From Bacillota bacterium (GTDB lineage: Bacteria; Bacillota; Clostridia; Lachnospirales; Lachnospiraceae), in contig JAEWAK010000069.1 of the NCBI GenBank assembly GCA_023391695.1, forward strand, positions 1-16,359: a DNA stretch of 16,359 nucleotides, given 5' to 3'. The number at the start of each line of letters is the position of its first letter. Position 1 is the first letter of the stretch. A program made the translations under genes and the position numbers. Positions 8,326 through 14,703 of the stretch are shown here, in pieces. A model generated the notes under the pieces. It was not told the origin of the DNA. It was given only the letters and a program-made list of their open reading frames with translations, and did not search any database.

Positions 8326-9711
8326 ATGAAACCATCAGGAATTGGTGGACAGGCTGTTATAGAAGGCGTAATGATGAAAAACAAAGATCAGTACGCCATT
8401 GCTGTAAGAAAACCGAATAATGAAATTATAGTAGAAAAAAATACATTTGTCAGTATAGCAGAGAAATATAAAATATTTAAGCTGCCCATTTTCCGTGGAA
8501 TTATGGCCTTTGCAGAATCCATGATAATCGGAACCAGGACTTTGACTTTTTCGGCCAGTTTTTTTGAAGAAGAGGAAGAAGTAAAACAAACGAAATTGGA
8601 TAAAGCTCTTTCGAAAATTTTTAAGGAAAAGGCAGAAAGCGTTTTAATGGGTATTACCTTTATTATTGCCATGTTATTAGCGGTGGGTATCTTTATCGTA
8701 CTGCCGGCATTTGCCGCCAATTTATTAGGGGGCCTCATTAAATCCGACGCTTTACTGGCAGTGGTGGAAGGAATTATCCGCATCCTTATTTTTATTTCTT
8801 ATGTTGTGGCCATATCCCAGATGAAAGATATTAAGCGGATGTTTATGTACCACGGTGCCGAACATAAAACCATTAACTGCCTGGAACAGGGCTTTGAATT
8901 AACAGTGGAAAATGTAAAATGGCAGTCTAAACAGCATAAAAGATGCGGTACCAGCTTTATGTTTATCGTTATGTTCGTAAGTATCATATTTTTTATCTTT
9001 ATCCGTGTGGACCAGGAATGGCTGCGTTATCTCATAAGAGTTTTGTTAATTCCGGTCATAGCAGGCGTATCCTATGAATTTATACGCTTTGCGGGCAGGA
9101 GTGAATCGAAAATTGTTAATATTTTAAGCCAGCCGGGTATGTGGCTACAGGGCCTTACTACCAGAGAACCGGATGAATCCATGATTGAAGTGGCAATCCA
9201 GTCCGTTGATGCCGTATTTGACTGGAAAGAGTTCCTGGAACCGGAACATGCAAAACAAAGCGGAAACAAAGGAAAGAATAACAAAAATAATAAGAAGAAA
9301 AACGGCAGCCATAATCAGAGCAATGCAGCCGGGAATAATAAAAAGAACAATACTGCTGCAAACAGTAAACAGACGAAAAACGGGAACAATAACAACAGTA
9401 ATAAAAAAGTTGTAAGCCATAGCAGTACTCAGGACAGTACCGGAGGAAACCAGGACAGTGACGGCGGAATTAAAAAAGCCGTAAGTACAGATAAAGGGAG
9501 TAAGAAGAAAAACCGTAGCACGAAACCGGAATTAAGCCCTGAAGCGCAGGCGGAAAAAGAATATAAGGCACCGGCGCAGGAGACTGCCGTTACTGCGCAA
9601 GATACGATAAAGCCTCCGGTTCATCCGATATTTGAGGAAGAGGATGACGAAATACTCAGAGCACTGGACCGCTATCTGGTTCATGATGAGGAAGAGGAAA
9701 GTAAGGATTGA
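8326..9711 (+). CDS. YqhQ-like DUF1385 membrane protein with Asn/Lys-rich tail
   Basis: Member of the DUF1385 (YqhQ, COG3872) family, annotated as a predicted metal-dependent membrane protein; its biochemical role is not known to me. The family N-terminus MKPSGIGGQAVIEGVMMKN is present, which decides the ATG at 8326 over the in-frame TTG at 8305; GAGAGG (8309-8314) is the likely ribosome site, though its 11-base spacing is long. Hydrophobic segments lie near residues 105-130 and 140-165 and again near 205-245. The conserved YHGAEHKTINCLEQG with its His/Glu residues may bind metal, and KRCGTS follows. After about residue 300 the protein departs from the family: a tail of about 150 residues is first Asn/Lys/Ser-rich low complexity, then ends acidic (FEEEDDEILRALDRYL). 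It overlaps no gene, and prmC starts four bases after its stop, so the two are co-transcribed. Confidence 0.88.
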   Translation: MKPSGIGGQAVIEGVMMKNKDQYAIAVRKPNNEIIVEKNTFVSIAEKYKIFKLPIFRGIMAFAESMIIGTRTLTFSASFFEEEEEVKQTKLDKALSKIFKEKAESVLMGITFIIAMLLAVGIFIVLPAFAANLLGGLIKSDALLAVVEGIIRILIFISYVVAISQMKDIKRMFMYHGAEHKTINCLEQGFELTVENVKWQSKQHKRCGTSFMFIVMFVSIIFFIFIRVDQEWLRYLIRVLLIPVIAGVSYEFIRFAGRSESKIVNILSQPGMWLQGLTTREPDESMIEVAIQSVDAVFDWKEFLEPEHAKQSGNKGKNNKNNKKKNGSHNQSNAAGNNKKNNTAANSKQTKNGNNNNSNKKVVSHSSTQDSTGGNQDSDGGIKKAVSTDKGSKKKNRSTKPELSPEAQAEKEYKAPAQETAVTAQDTIKPPVHPIFEEEDDEILRALDRYLVHDEEEESKD

Positions 9712-9715
9712 TTTC

Positions 9716-10567
9716 ATGAAAACGTTAGAGGATGCATTAAGTAAGGGCAGGTCTTTGCTGAAGGAAAAAGGTATCACAGAGGCTGATCTGGATGCCTGGT
9801 ATTTATTATCCTTTTATTTTCAGGTAAGCCGACCCCAGTACATTCTGCACGCCGATAGGGCGGTAACGGATAAGCAATATGCAGAATATATTAAGTTAGT
9901 CCATAAACGGAGTGACCATATCCCTTTACAGTACATTACAGGGGAGCAGGAATTCATGGGCCTTAAATTCCGGGTTAGCGAGGAGGTTTTGATTCCCAGG
10001 CAGGATACGGAAATTCTGGTCGAAGAAGCTTTAAAGGTTTCACAGGGAAAGGATGTCCTGGATCTGTGTACCGGTTCCGGCTGCATTATAATAAGCCTGG
10101 CCAGATTAGGCGGAATAAAAAATGCGGTGGGAGTGGACATCCATGGGAAAGCTTTATTAATAGCAGAAGAAAATGCCAGACAGCTGCAGGCAGAGGTTAC
10201 ATTTCTTGAGAGTGATTTATATTCACAGGTCAGGGGGAAATATGATATAATAATATCAAATCCTCCCTATATTCCTACCCGGGACATATCCGGTTTAATG
10301 GAAGAAGTTAAGGATCATGAACCTATTCTGGCTTTAGACGGAAGTGCCGACGGTCTGCATTTTTACAGAGTTATTATAGAGGGAGCCGGCCGGTTTTTAA
10401 AACCGAATGGTTATATATTTTTTGAAATAGGTTATAATCAGGGAGAAGCTGTCAGTGAATTATTACGGGAGGCAGGTTTTATGGATATTAAAATAATAAA
10501 TGATTTAGCCGGCTTCAACCGTGTAATAAGCGGCCGGTACAAAAAGGAAGAGGAGCCCTTCACTTAG
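9716..10567 (+). CDS. prmC: Release factor glutamine methyltransferase PrmC (HemK)
   Basis: SAM-dependent N5-glutamine methyltransferase that modifies the GGQ glutamine of peptide release factors; its substrate RF1 is encoded just downstream. The 283 residues show an N-terminal helical domain (1-75) that contacts the release factor and then a Rossmann methyltransferase fold. The SAM motif is DLCTGSG (116-122), and the signature NPPY (182-185), which holds the target glutamine, is intact in ISNPPYIP. FEIGYNQGE (236-244) is also typical of the family. I chose the ATG at 9716 because AAGGA (9703-9707) lies eight bases upstream and the family begins at MKTLEDAL; a longer frame from 9632 would overlap the preceding gene by 80 bases. 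Only four bases separate it from the DUF1385 stop, so translation is probably coupled. Confidence 0.95.
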   Translation: MKTLEDALSKGRSLLKEKGITEADLDAWYLLSFYFQVSRPQYILHADRAVTDKQYAEYIKLVHKRSDHIPLQYITGEQEFMGLKFRVSEEVLIPRQDTEILVEEALKVSQGKDVLDLCTGSGCIIISLARLGGIKNAVGVDIHGKALLIAEENARQLQAEVTFLESDLYSQVRGKYDIIISNPPYIPTRDISGLMEEVKDHEPILALDGSADGLHFYRVIIEGAGRFLKPNGYIFFEIGYNQGEAVSELLREAGFMDIKIINDLAGFNRVISGRYKKEEEPFT

Positions 10568-10632
10568 CTGTGTATCAGGAGTATTACGGTAATATAAGAG
10601 GCTGCTAAAGGTAAGCATCTTAATATGAACAG

Positions 10633-10656
10633 CCCTGTCTGGAAGGCAGGGAGTTT
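10633..10656 (+). terminator. Weak terminator-like hairpin between prmC and prfA
   Basis: Stem CCCTGTC (10633-10639) pairs with GGCAGGG (10645-10651), including one G-U pair, and is followed by AGTTTTA. The T-run is short, so it would at most attenuate read-through from prmC into prfA. The 189-base gap between the two genes suggests prfA may also have its own promoter, but I could not find a convincing one. Confidence 0.3.
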
Positions 10657-10756
10657 TATGCCGGCAATAGAATGCAGGTTCTTAGGGGCATTTTATTGTT
10701 ATGTATATTATTTAGAATGATTAACAGTATTTGCAGGTTTGAATGGAGGACTTAAA

Positions 10757-11830
10757 ATGTTTGATAAATTAGAGGATCTTTTAATACGTTTTGAAGAGTT
10801 ATTAGGAGAATTAAACGATCCGGGCGTTGTAAATGACCAGAACCGGTTCCGTAAACTTATGAAAGAACAAAATGATTTAACGGAAATCGTTGAAAAATAT
10901 AAAGAATACAAGGAAACCAAAGCCCGTATTGAAGACAGTCTGGTAATGCTGGATGAAGAAAGCGATGAGGAATTGCGGGAATTGGCGAAAGAAGAATTAA
11001 ATGAATGTAAGCAGAAGCTTACGTTAATTGAAGAGCAGCTGAAAATCCTGCTCCTGCCGAAGGATCCCAATGATGAGAAGAATGTTATCGTCGAAATCCG
11101 GGGCGGTGCAGGCGGTGATGAAGCAGCCTTATTTGCGGCCGAGTTATTCCGTATGTATACCAGATATGCTGAAAGGCAGCACTGGAAGATTGATATGATG
11201 AACTTAAATGAAAACGGCCTTGGCGGTTTCAAGGAAGCTGTCTTTATGATTAATGGTAAAGGCGTATATTCCAAGATGAAGTACGAAAGCGGGGTTCACC
11301 GTGTACAGCGAATTCCGGTAACGGAATCCGGCGGGCGTATCCATACCTCTACTTCAACGGTAGCCATTATGCCGGAAGCGGAAGAGGTAGACGTAGAACT
11401 GGATTTAAATGATTGTAAATTTGATGTGTTCCGTTCCTCCGGCAACGGCGGACAGTGTGTAAATACCACCGACTCTGCGGTGCGCTTGACCCATATCCCA
11501 ACGGGAATTGTAATTTCCTGCCAGGATGAAAAATCCCAGTTAAAGAACAGGGATAAGGCATTAAAGGTACTGCGTTCCAAATTATATGAGCTGGAACTGG
11601 AAAAAGCCCACAATGCGGAAGCGGAAGCCAGGAAGAGCCAGGTAGGGACCGGTGACCGTTCCGAGAAGATCCGTACCTACAATTTCCCTCAGGGACGTGT
11701 TACGGATCACAGAATTAAGCTGACCCTTCACCAGTTGGATTCCGTTCTGAACGGCGACATGGATGAAGTAATAGACAGCCTGATTGCAGCCGACCAGGCA
11801 GCGAAACTGGCAAACATGAATGAAGTATAA
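10757..11830 (+). CDS. prfA: Peptide chain release factor 1
   Basis: RF1 recognises UAG and UAA stop codons and triggers peptide release on the ribosome. The 357 residues match the usual RF1 length. The stop-codon-reading tripeptide is P-V-T (187-189, in RIPVTESGGRIHTS), the PxT form of RF1 and not the SPF of RF2. The catalytic GGQ is at 231-233 in SSGNGGQCVNTTDSAVR, making Gln233 the site methylated by PrmC; the usual His after GGQ is Cys here. I start at the ATG at 10757 because TGGAGGA (10744-10750) lies six bases upstream; the in-frame TTG at 10739 has no ribosome site. The last codons are part of a tandem DNA duplication that continues beyond the stop. A terminator at 12012-12050 probably closes the unit. 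Confidence 0.97.
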   Translation: MFDKLEDLLIRFEELLGELNDPGVVNDQNRFRKLMKEQNDLTEIVEKYKEYKETKARIEDSLVMLDEESDEELRELAKEELNECKQKLTLIEEQLKILLLPKDPNDEKNVIVEIRGGAGGDEAALFAAELFRMYTRYAERQHWKIDMMNLNENGLGGFKEAVFMINGKGVYSKMKYESGVHRVQRIPVTESGGRIHTSTSTVAIMPEAEEVDVELDLNDCKFDVFRSSGNGGQCVNTTDSAVRLTHIPTGIVISCQDEKSQLKNRDKALKVLRSKLYELELEKAHNAEAEARKSQVGTGDRSEKIRTYNFPQGRVTDHRIKLTLHQLDSVLNGDMDEVIDSLIAADQAAKLANMNEV

Positions 11831-11911
11831 AATGCCTGGTCGGCTTACGACCAAGGCAGCGAAACTGGCAAACATGAATGAAGTATAAAATGCCTGGCCA
11901 GTTTACGGCCA
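11796..11911 (+). repeat. Tandem 58-bp duplication of the prfA 3' end
   Basis: Two 58-bp units follow each other directly (11796-11853 and 11854-11911); their first 44 bases are identical (11796-11839 and 11854-11897). The first unit encodes the last codons of prfA and its stop, while the second lies wholly beyond the stop and is not in the same frame. The last part of each unit, joined to the start of the next, forms a hairpin: 11833-11858 and 11892-11915. In the second hairpin a T-A pair (11840/11850) is replaced by C-G (11898/11908), which keeps the stem; another pair (11842/11848) is lost. Neither has a T-run, so they are not classical terminators. Confidence 0.85.
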
Positions 11912-12011
11912 AGGCGGGTATGCTTAAACAAATTATAAGTACAATGATTAAAAGCTTTGTATTTGGATTCCTATGATTTTCGGTATGATCTAGTTGAAAT
12001 AATATTTATGA

Positions 12012-12050
12012 AAAAATCGGTTTATCTACTCATCGGATAGACCGATTTTT
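12012..12050 (+). terminator. Intrinsic terminator downstream of prfA
   Basis: A 15-base arm (12012-12026) pairs with 12036-12050 with a single G-T wobble; the core is ATCGGTTTATC/GATAGACCGAT around loop TACTCATCG. A-run and T-run arms make it workable on either strand. It probably ends the prfA transcript. The following 148 bases to 12198 are AT-rich and hold no gene; a TG-extended TAAAAT (12072-12080) could be a weak promoter for the next gene. Confidence 0.85.
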
Positions 12051-12198
12051 ATTTATAATTACTGTGTATTATGTTAAAATATTTTAAAGCATACAACTTT
12101 AAATGCAGAATAATGAATAATAAATTTGTAAGGTGTAATGGAGTTAATTTTAAACGTATATTTATATTAAAAATGATTTTCAACACAAGGGAGATTTC

Positions 12199-13146
12199 AT
12201 GAAAATGAGAAAAAAATTAACGGATTATATTTTGATAGGATTATTAATCATAAATCTTATAATGTTATTTATATTTCGTCTAAATGATACTTTTAAGGAC
12301 ATTCAAATGATTCATTTATATATTCTTTTTATAATAATTTTTCTTGTAATACCGCTGCATGATTACATTAAAAGAGGTAGTTTAAAGAATAAGTTAGTTG
12401 TTTTATTATTTATTGTCAGATTTGGAGTAGGTATAATATTTTCTGCAACTTCGTATCAAATATTTTTCACAAACAACTATAATTTAAAATATACATATTG
12501 GATGTGGATTATTTGTTTTATATTTGCAATACTTATTTCTTACTTTGAATCACTCATTAATGATTACCAGAAAAGAAAATCATTGGAAAAACGATTCAAT
12601 AAACTATACATCGGAGGAAGAATATTACTAATTATTTTATTAATGTGTTTACCAGGAGAAACTATTGGAAAGGAATTTATCCAATCGCAAAAACAATTAA
12701 TATTAAATGATATTAAAATTCCAGAAAGTATATCAATATACAAATATGATATTACCAAACATGACGTAAACTCATACATAAACTCGTCAATAGCTATAAA
12801 TAATCCAAATGATTTAAGGAAAATCACAAAGGAACTTGAATCGGCCAGGATAGTAAACATTACATCTACCGACCTTTTAAACTATGAAAGAATGAGAGAG
12901 GATAACCAATGTTACTATAATTTGATTTTCAATTATGGAGATTCAAAGGATGAGAAGATTGATTTGAAAAATGGATATATATACTGTTTGCAGGTTACAG
13001 CCAATGGAAATGTAGTCATAAAGAATATAAATAGTTATGACAGAATAATTTTTGGTGAGCAATACTATCAGGAAACATATCCAATTACTTTATCAAAAGA
13101 GATAGTAAATTTGATTTTTGTTTACATAAATAAAATCAGTAATTAA
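12199..13146 (+). CDS. Membrane protein of unknown function, very AT-rich
   Basis: I do not recognise this 315-residue protein. The N-terminal half is hydrophobic, with probable membrane segments near residues 9-27, 40-56, 70-90 and 98-118. A basic loop (KRKSLEKRFNKLY) and a fifth hydrophobic stretch near 138-152 (GGRILLIILLMCLPGET) follow. The remainder (about 160-315) is a soluble, Asn/Ile/Tyr-rich domain that probably lies on one face of the membrane. The ATG at 12199 has the ribosome site AAGGGAG (12187-12193). Its base composition is far more AT-rich than the housekeeping block to its left, and Ile, Asn and Lys codons dominate, which suggests horizontal acquisition. It has no clear terminator of its own; read-through would end at the small-RNA terminator at 13274-13316. 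Confidence 0.7.
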   Translation: MKMRKKLTDYILIGLLIINLIMLFIFRLNDTFKDIQMIHLYILFIIIFLVIPLHDYIKRGSLKNKLVVLLFIVRFGVGIIFSATSYQIFFTNNYNLKYTYWMWIICFIFAILISYFESLINDYQKRKSLEKRFNKLYIGGRILLIILLMCLPGETIGKEFIQSQKQLILNDIKIPESISIYKYDITKHDVNSYINSSIAINNPNDLRKITKELESARIVNITSTDLLNYERMREDNQCYYNLIFNYGDSKDEKIDLKNGYIYCLQVTANGNVVIKNINSYDRIIFGEQYYQETYPITLSKEIVNLIFVYINKISN

Positions 13147-13222
13147 TCTTGCGAAAGATGAAATAAAAAGTATAGATGAATTGAAAATTCTAATTTCACA
13201 GATATATAAAATTGATTTATAA
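13130..13222 (+). pseudogene. Possible 3' remnant of a lost gene
   Basis: Open frame without a start codon or ribosome site, in a different frame from the gene ending at 13146. It reads like the end of a normal soluble protein: after codon 13151 the residues are AKDEIKSIDELKILISQIYK followed by IDL and TAA (13220-13222). The composition is more protein-like than most chance translations of AT-rich DNA, but it is only about 30 codons, so chance cannot be excluded. It overlaps the promoter of the first small RNA. Confidence 0.25.
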
Positions 13223-13223
13223 T
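13195..13223 (+). promoter_or_regulatory. Promoter of small RNA copy 1
   Basis: TTCACA (13195-13200), one base off consensus, then exactly 17 bases, then a perfect TATAAT (13218-13223). Transcription should begin near A13230, just before the conserved box. Confidence 0.75.
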
Positions 13224-13229
13224 AAACAT

Positions 13230-13316
13230 AAGAAAAGGCAATCGCCACAGAGTGGTTGACCTAATTAGAGAATAAAAAACCTTCCCGGACCGGTCAAAGT
13301 ACAGGGAAGGTTTTTT
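13230..13316 (+). ncRNA. Small RNA copy 1, orphan antitoxin-like
   Basis: Predicted RNA of about 87 nt from the strong promoter at 13195-13223 to a perfect intrinsic terminator. Its 5' box (13234-13261) is identical over 28 bases to that of the second copy (14463-14490). The box can form small hairpins (GGC-AATC-GCC, CCAC-AGA-GTGG). A 12-base unconserved spacer follows, then a 13-bp terminator stem (13274-13286 with 13304-13316). The loop between, containing ACCGGTCAAAGTACA, is almost the same as in copy 2, and loops of terminators are not normally conserved unless used. No protein is encoded. It is convergent with the membrane protein gene that ends at 13325 and has no toxin peptide beside it. 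Its role as an antitoxin is inferred from the similarity to copy 2. Confidence 0.65.
13274..13316. terminator. Bidirectional terminator of small RNA copy 1
   Basis: Perfect 13-bp stem AAAAAACCTTCCC (13274-13286) with GGGAAGGTTTTTT (13304-13316) and a 17-base loop. It has a U-tract on both strands, and the minus-strand membrane gene ends only nine bases away at 13325. It can thus terminate the small RNA, the AT-rich gene upstream, and the convergent membrane gene. Confidence 0.9.
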
Positions 13317-13324
13317 CGTGTATA

Positions 13325-14272
13325 TTAGCCTAATTTCCTGGTTGTATATCTTGCGTTACTGTGTTGGTAAGCAGTGTAAAATGTGGATACTGTACCAATA
13401 GCGGTAAAAATATATCCTACCACCAGATCCTTGTAAAAGGAGGAAGAAAATTCCGGATAGTCTTTCATAAAATAGGTGACTGACCGTATAGCCGTAAAGA
13501 TATCAATGTTATCAGTGTCTTTAAAGATGTCATATATGGTATAACCGTAGGCTATATAGGTTGATGCATATACCATGGCTATGGTTAATATTACGGTAAA
13601 ACAAATCCCTAATTTATTCAGTTTGCCTCCAAAAAGTTCAAACCCCTTTATTACACATACGGCTAATACTATACCGCAAATAGTGGCAATATAGCCAAGT
13701 GCATAAACAGCAACCCAAAGTGCCGCGCCTATTAAAGAACCAATAATTGCACCTACCAGACCGGTTATAAAATTTCCTTTTTTGCTTTTGACGGAGGCTT
13801 TTATTTCATCTAAATTAGTTATTATTTTATTATAGCAATCATCGCATCCCAGAAAGGTGTTCTCGTTTATGGCATGTACGGATGTATTAGTAAGTTCACC
13901 GCAAATCTCACAGCATGTGTCATATGCATTATTCTGGGCAAAACCGATTACCCTGTCTAAAACATCGATAAGATTGTTCAGGTTGCTTTTGGCTCTTCTG
14001 GACATAATTGCCTCTATTCTGAGACTGTAATTTTCATAAGAGGCTTTTTTTATCAGCTTTTTGTCTTCCAAAAGTGATTGTATAAAACCGTCCATCCTGC
14101 CGGTATCTGAATATTCGGATGCTTTTAACGGGATATTAAAATCATACCGCCAATTATGTACATCCTCTTTTACTGCTATTTTGTAGCTCTTATAGTCTCC
14201 CCACATTACTTTTACGTGGCTGTCATAGGCTAAATGCTGCTGTTCAGCTATTTTTGCTAATTCAGTTTTCAT
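13325..14272 (-). CDS. Zinc-ribbon and multi-pass membrane protein, function unknown
   Basis: A 315-residue protein I cannot assign to a named family. Residues 1-115 are soluble and helical, charged, with no catalytic motif that I can see. A probable zinc ribbon follows: C121-E-I-C124 and C143-D-D-C146. Then come about four hydrophobic segments, near 168-190 (a Gly-rich GLVGAIIGSLIG stretch), 191-210, 222-242 and 283-302. The C-terminus is short and basic. This layout, a zinc ribbon before Gly-rich helices, occurs in uncharacterised Firmicutes membrane proteins. I start at 14272 because GGGAGA (14281-14286, complement) is eight bases upstream; the in-frame ATG at 14305 lies close to the predicted transcript start and has no ribosome site. 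A promoter (14320-14348) precedes it. It converges on small RNA copy 1 and shares its terminator. Confidence 0.75.
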   Translation of the reverse strand: MKTELAKIAEQQHLAYDSHVKVMWGDYKSYKIAVKEDVHNWRYDFNIPLKASEYSDTGRMDGFIQSLLEDKKLIKKASYENYSLRIEAIMSRRAKSNLNNLIDVLDRVIGFAQNNAYDTCCEICGELTNTSVHAINENTFLGCDDCYNKIITNLDEIKASVKSKKGNFITGLVGAIIGSLIGAALWVAVYALGYIATICGIVLAVCVIKGFELFGGKLNKLGICFTVILTIAMVYASTYIAYGYTIYDIFKDTDNIDIFTAIRSVTYFMKDYPEFSSSFYKDLVVGYIFTAIGTVSTFYTAYQHSNARYTTRKLG

Positions 14273-14319
14273 ATTGTATTTCTCCCATCCTATAATTTGT
14301 AACAATTAGTCACAATTTG

Positions 14320-14348
14320 AGTATAAAGGAAGAATAATAAAAAATCAA
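14320..14348 (-). promoter_or_regulatory. Promoter of the zinc-ribbon membrane protein gene
   Basis: On the minus strand TTGATT (14348-14343), 17 bases, then TATACT (14325-14320). Transcription would begin near 14313, leaving a 40-base leader before the chosen ATG at 14272. This start site also argues against the upstream in-frame ATG at 14305. Confidence 0.6.
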
Positions 14349-14389
14349 TTTAACATTCCACGGATAGGAGAAATTTACTATTGATATAA

Positions 14390-14464
14390 AACGAACCTTT
14401 CAATGCTGAAATTATAAATTTGATTGACGAATCCGGAATGAGAGAATATAATATAAATAGATAA
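14390..14464 (+). pseudogene. Possible 3' gene remnant before small RNA copy 2
   Basis: A short open frame with no start codon reads NEPFNAEIINLIDESG and then MREYNINR before TAA (14462-14464). It looks like the tail of a soluble protein. The frame is only 24 codons and no upstream part is present, so chance is possible. As with copy 1, the fragment overlaps the small-RNA promoter and ends right at the predicted transcript start. Confidence 0.22.
14424..14452 (+). promoter_or_regulatory. Promoter of small RNA copy 2 (antitoxin)
   Basis: TTGACG (14424-14429), five of six consensus bases, then exactly 17 bases, then a perfect TATAAT (14447-14452). The start would be near A14459. This is among the strongest sigma-A promoters in the window, as expected for an antitoxin RNA that must be in excess. 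Confidence 0.8.
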
Positions 14465-14545
14465 AGGCAATCGCCACAGAGTGGTTGACCAGATTGGATA
14501 CTAAAAACCTTCCTGAACCGGCCAAAGTACAGGGAAGGTTTTTAG
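14459..14545 (+). ncRNA. Small RNA copy 2, predicted type I antitoxin
   Basis: Predicted RNA of about 87 nt, the same length as copy 1. The 28-base 5' box (14463-14490) is identical to copy 1; the spacer (14491-14500) differs. The terminator stem pairs 14501-14513 with 14533-14545, with a loop containing ACCGGCCAAAGTACAG. It runs toward a 29-residue hydrophobic toxin gene on the other strand, whose stop codon (14550-14552) lies five bases past the terminator. The two transcripts would overlap at their 3' ends and have complementary terminator loops. That geometry matches convergent type I systems such as TxpA/RatA and the Fst/par locus, in which pairing starts at the shared terminator. Binding to the toxin mRNA is inferred, not shown. 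Confidence 0.72.
14501..14545. terminator. Shared bidirectional terminator of antitoxin and toxin
   Basis: CTAAAAACCTTCC (14501-14513) pairs with GGAAGGTTTTTAG (14533-14545), with further pairing after one bulge. U-tracts form on both strands. It ends the rightward small RNA and, five bases after the toxin stop codon, the leftward toxin mRNA. The loop sequences of the two RNAs would be perfectly complementary. Confidence 0.88.
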
Positions 14546-14549
14546 TCTG

Positions 14550-14639
14550 TTAATGACAAATCATATATATGAATGTCAGTAATGCTAAGATGAATAATCC
14601 AAATTGCATTAAATCATTAAAATTTAAGCTATTCTTCAT
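14550..14639 (-). CDS. Holin-like type I toxin peptide, 29 residues
   Basis: Small hydrophobic peptide MKNSLNFNDLMQFGLF followed by ILALLTFIYMICH: a short polar N-terminus, then one membrane segment (about residues 11-27). It closely resembles the putative holin-like toxins of Firmicutes (TxpA/BsrG-type, Hol_Tox), which insert in the inner membrane and harm the cell when not silenced by an antisense RNA. The start is the ATG at 14639, with GGGGGTGA (14645-14652, complement) five bases upstream. Longer in-frame starts up to 14732 would lie upstream of the predicted promoter and are rejected. A small hairpin (14652-14667) precedes the ribosome site. The gene shares its terminator with the convergent antitoxin RNA. 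Toxicity is inferred from the family. Confidence 0.75.
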   Translation of the reverse strand: MKNSLNFNDLMQFGLFILALLTFIYMICH

Positions 14640-14703
14640 AAGCATCACCCCCATTCTATGTAGAATGAAGGTCAACCACCCTGTAACACGATTGCATAAG
14701 GAT

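Larger units (their letters stand above)
14467..14695. repeat. Imperfect inverted repeat enclosing the toxin-antitoxin locus
   Basis: Left arm 14467-14490, inside the antitoxin 5' box, pairs with right arm 14670-14695, inside the toxin mRNA leader. GTGGTTGACC (14481-14490) is a perfect match to GGTCAACCAC (14670-14679), and GCAATCG (14467-14473) to CGATTGC (14689-14695). Between them seven more positions can pair with G-U wobbles, leaving a two-base bulge (14687-14688). The two RNAs therefore start with related sequences, one from each strand. Confidence 0.75.

Noticed and set aside
13234..14490. Two identical 28-base repeats as a CRISPR array
   Set aside because: The copies are 1.2 kb apart with genes between, there is no regular spacer, and each is followed by its own terminator. 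They are 5' ends of small RNA genes.
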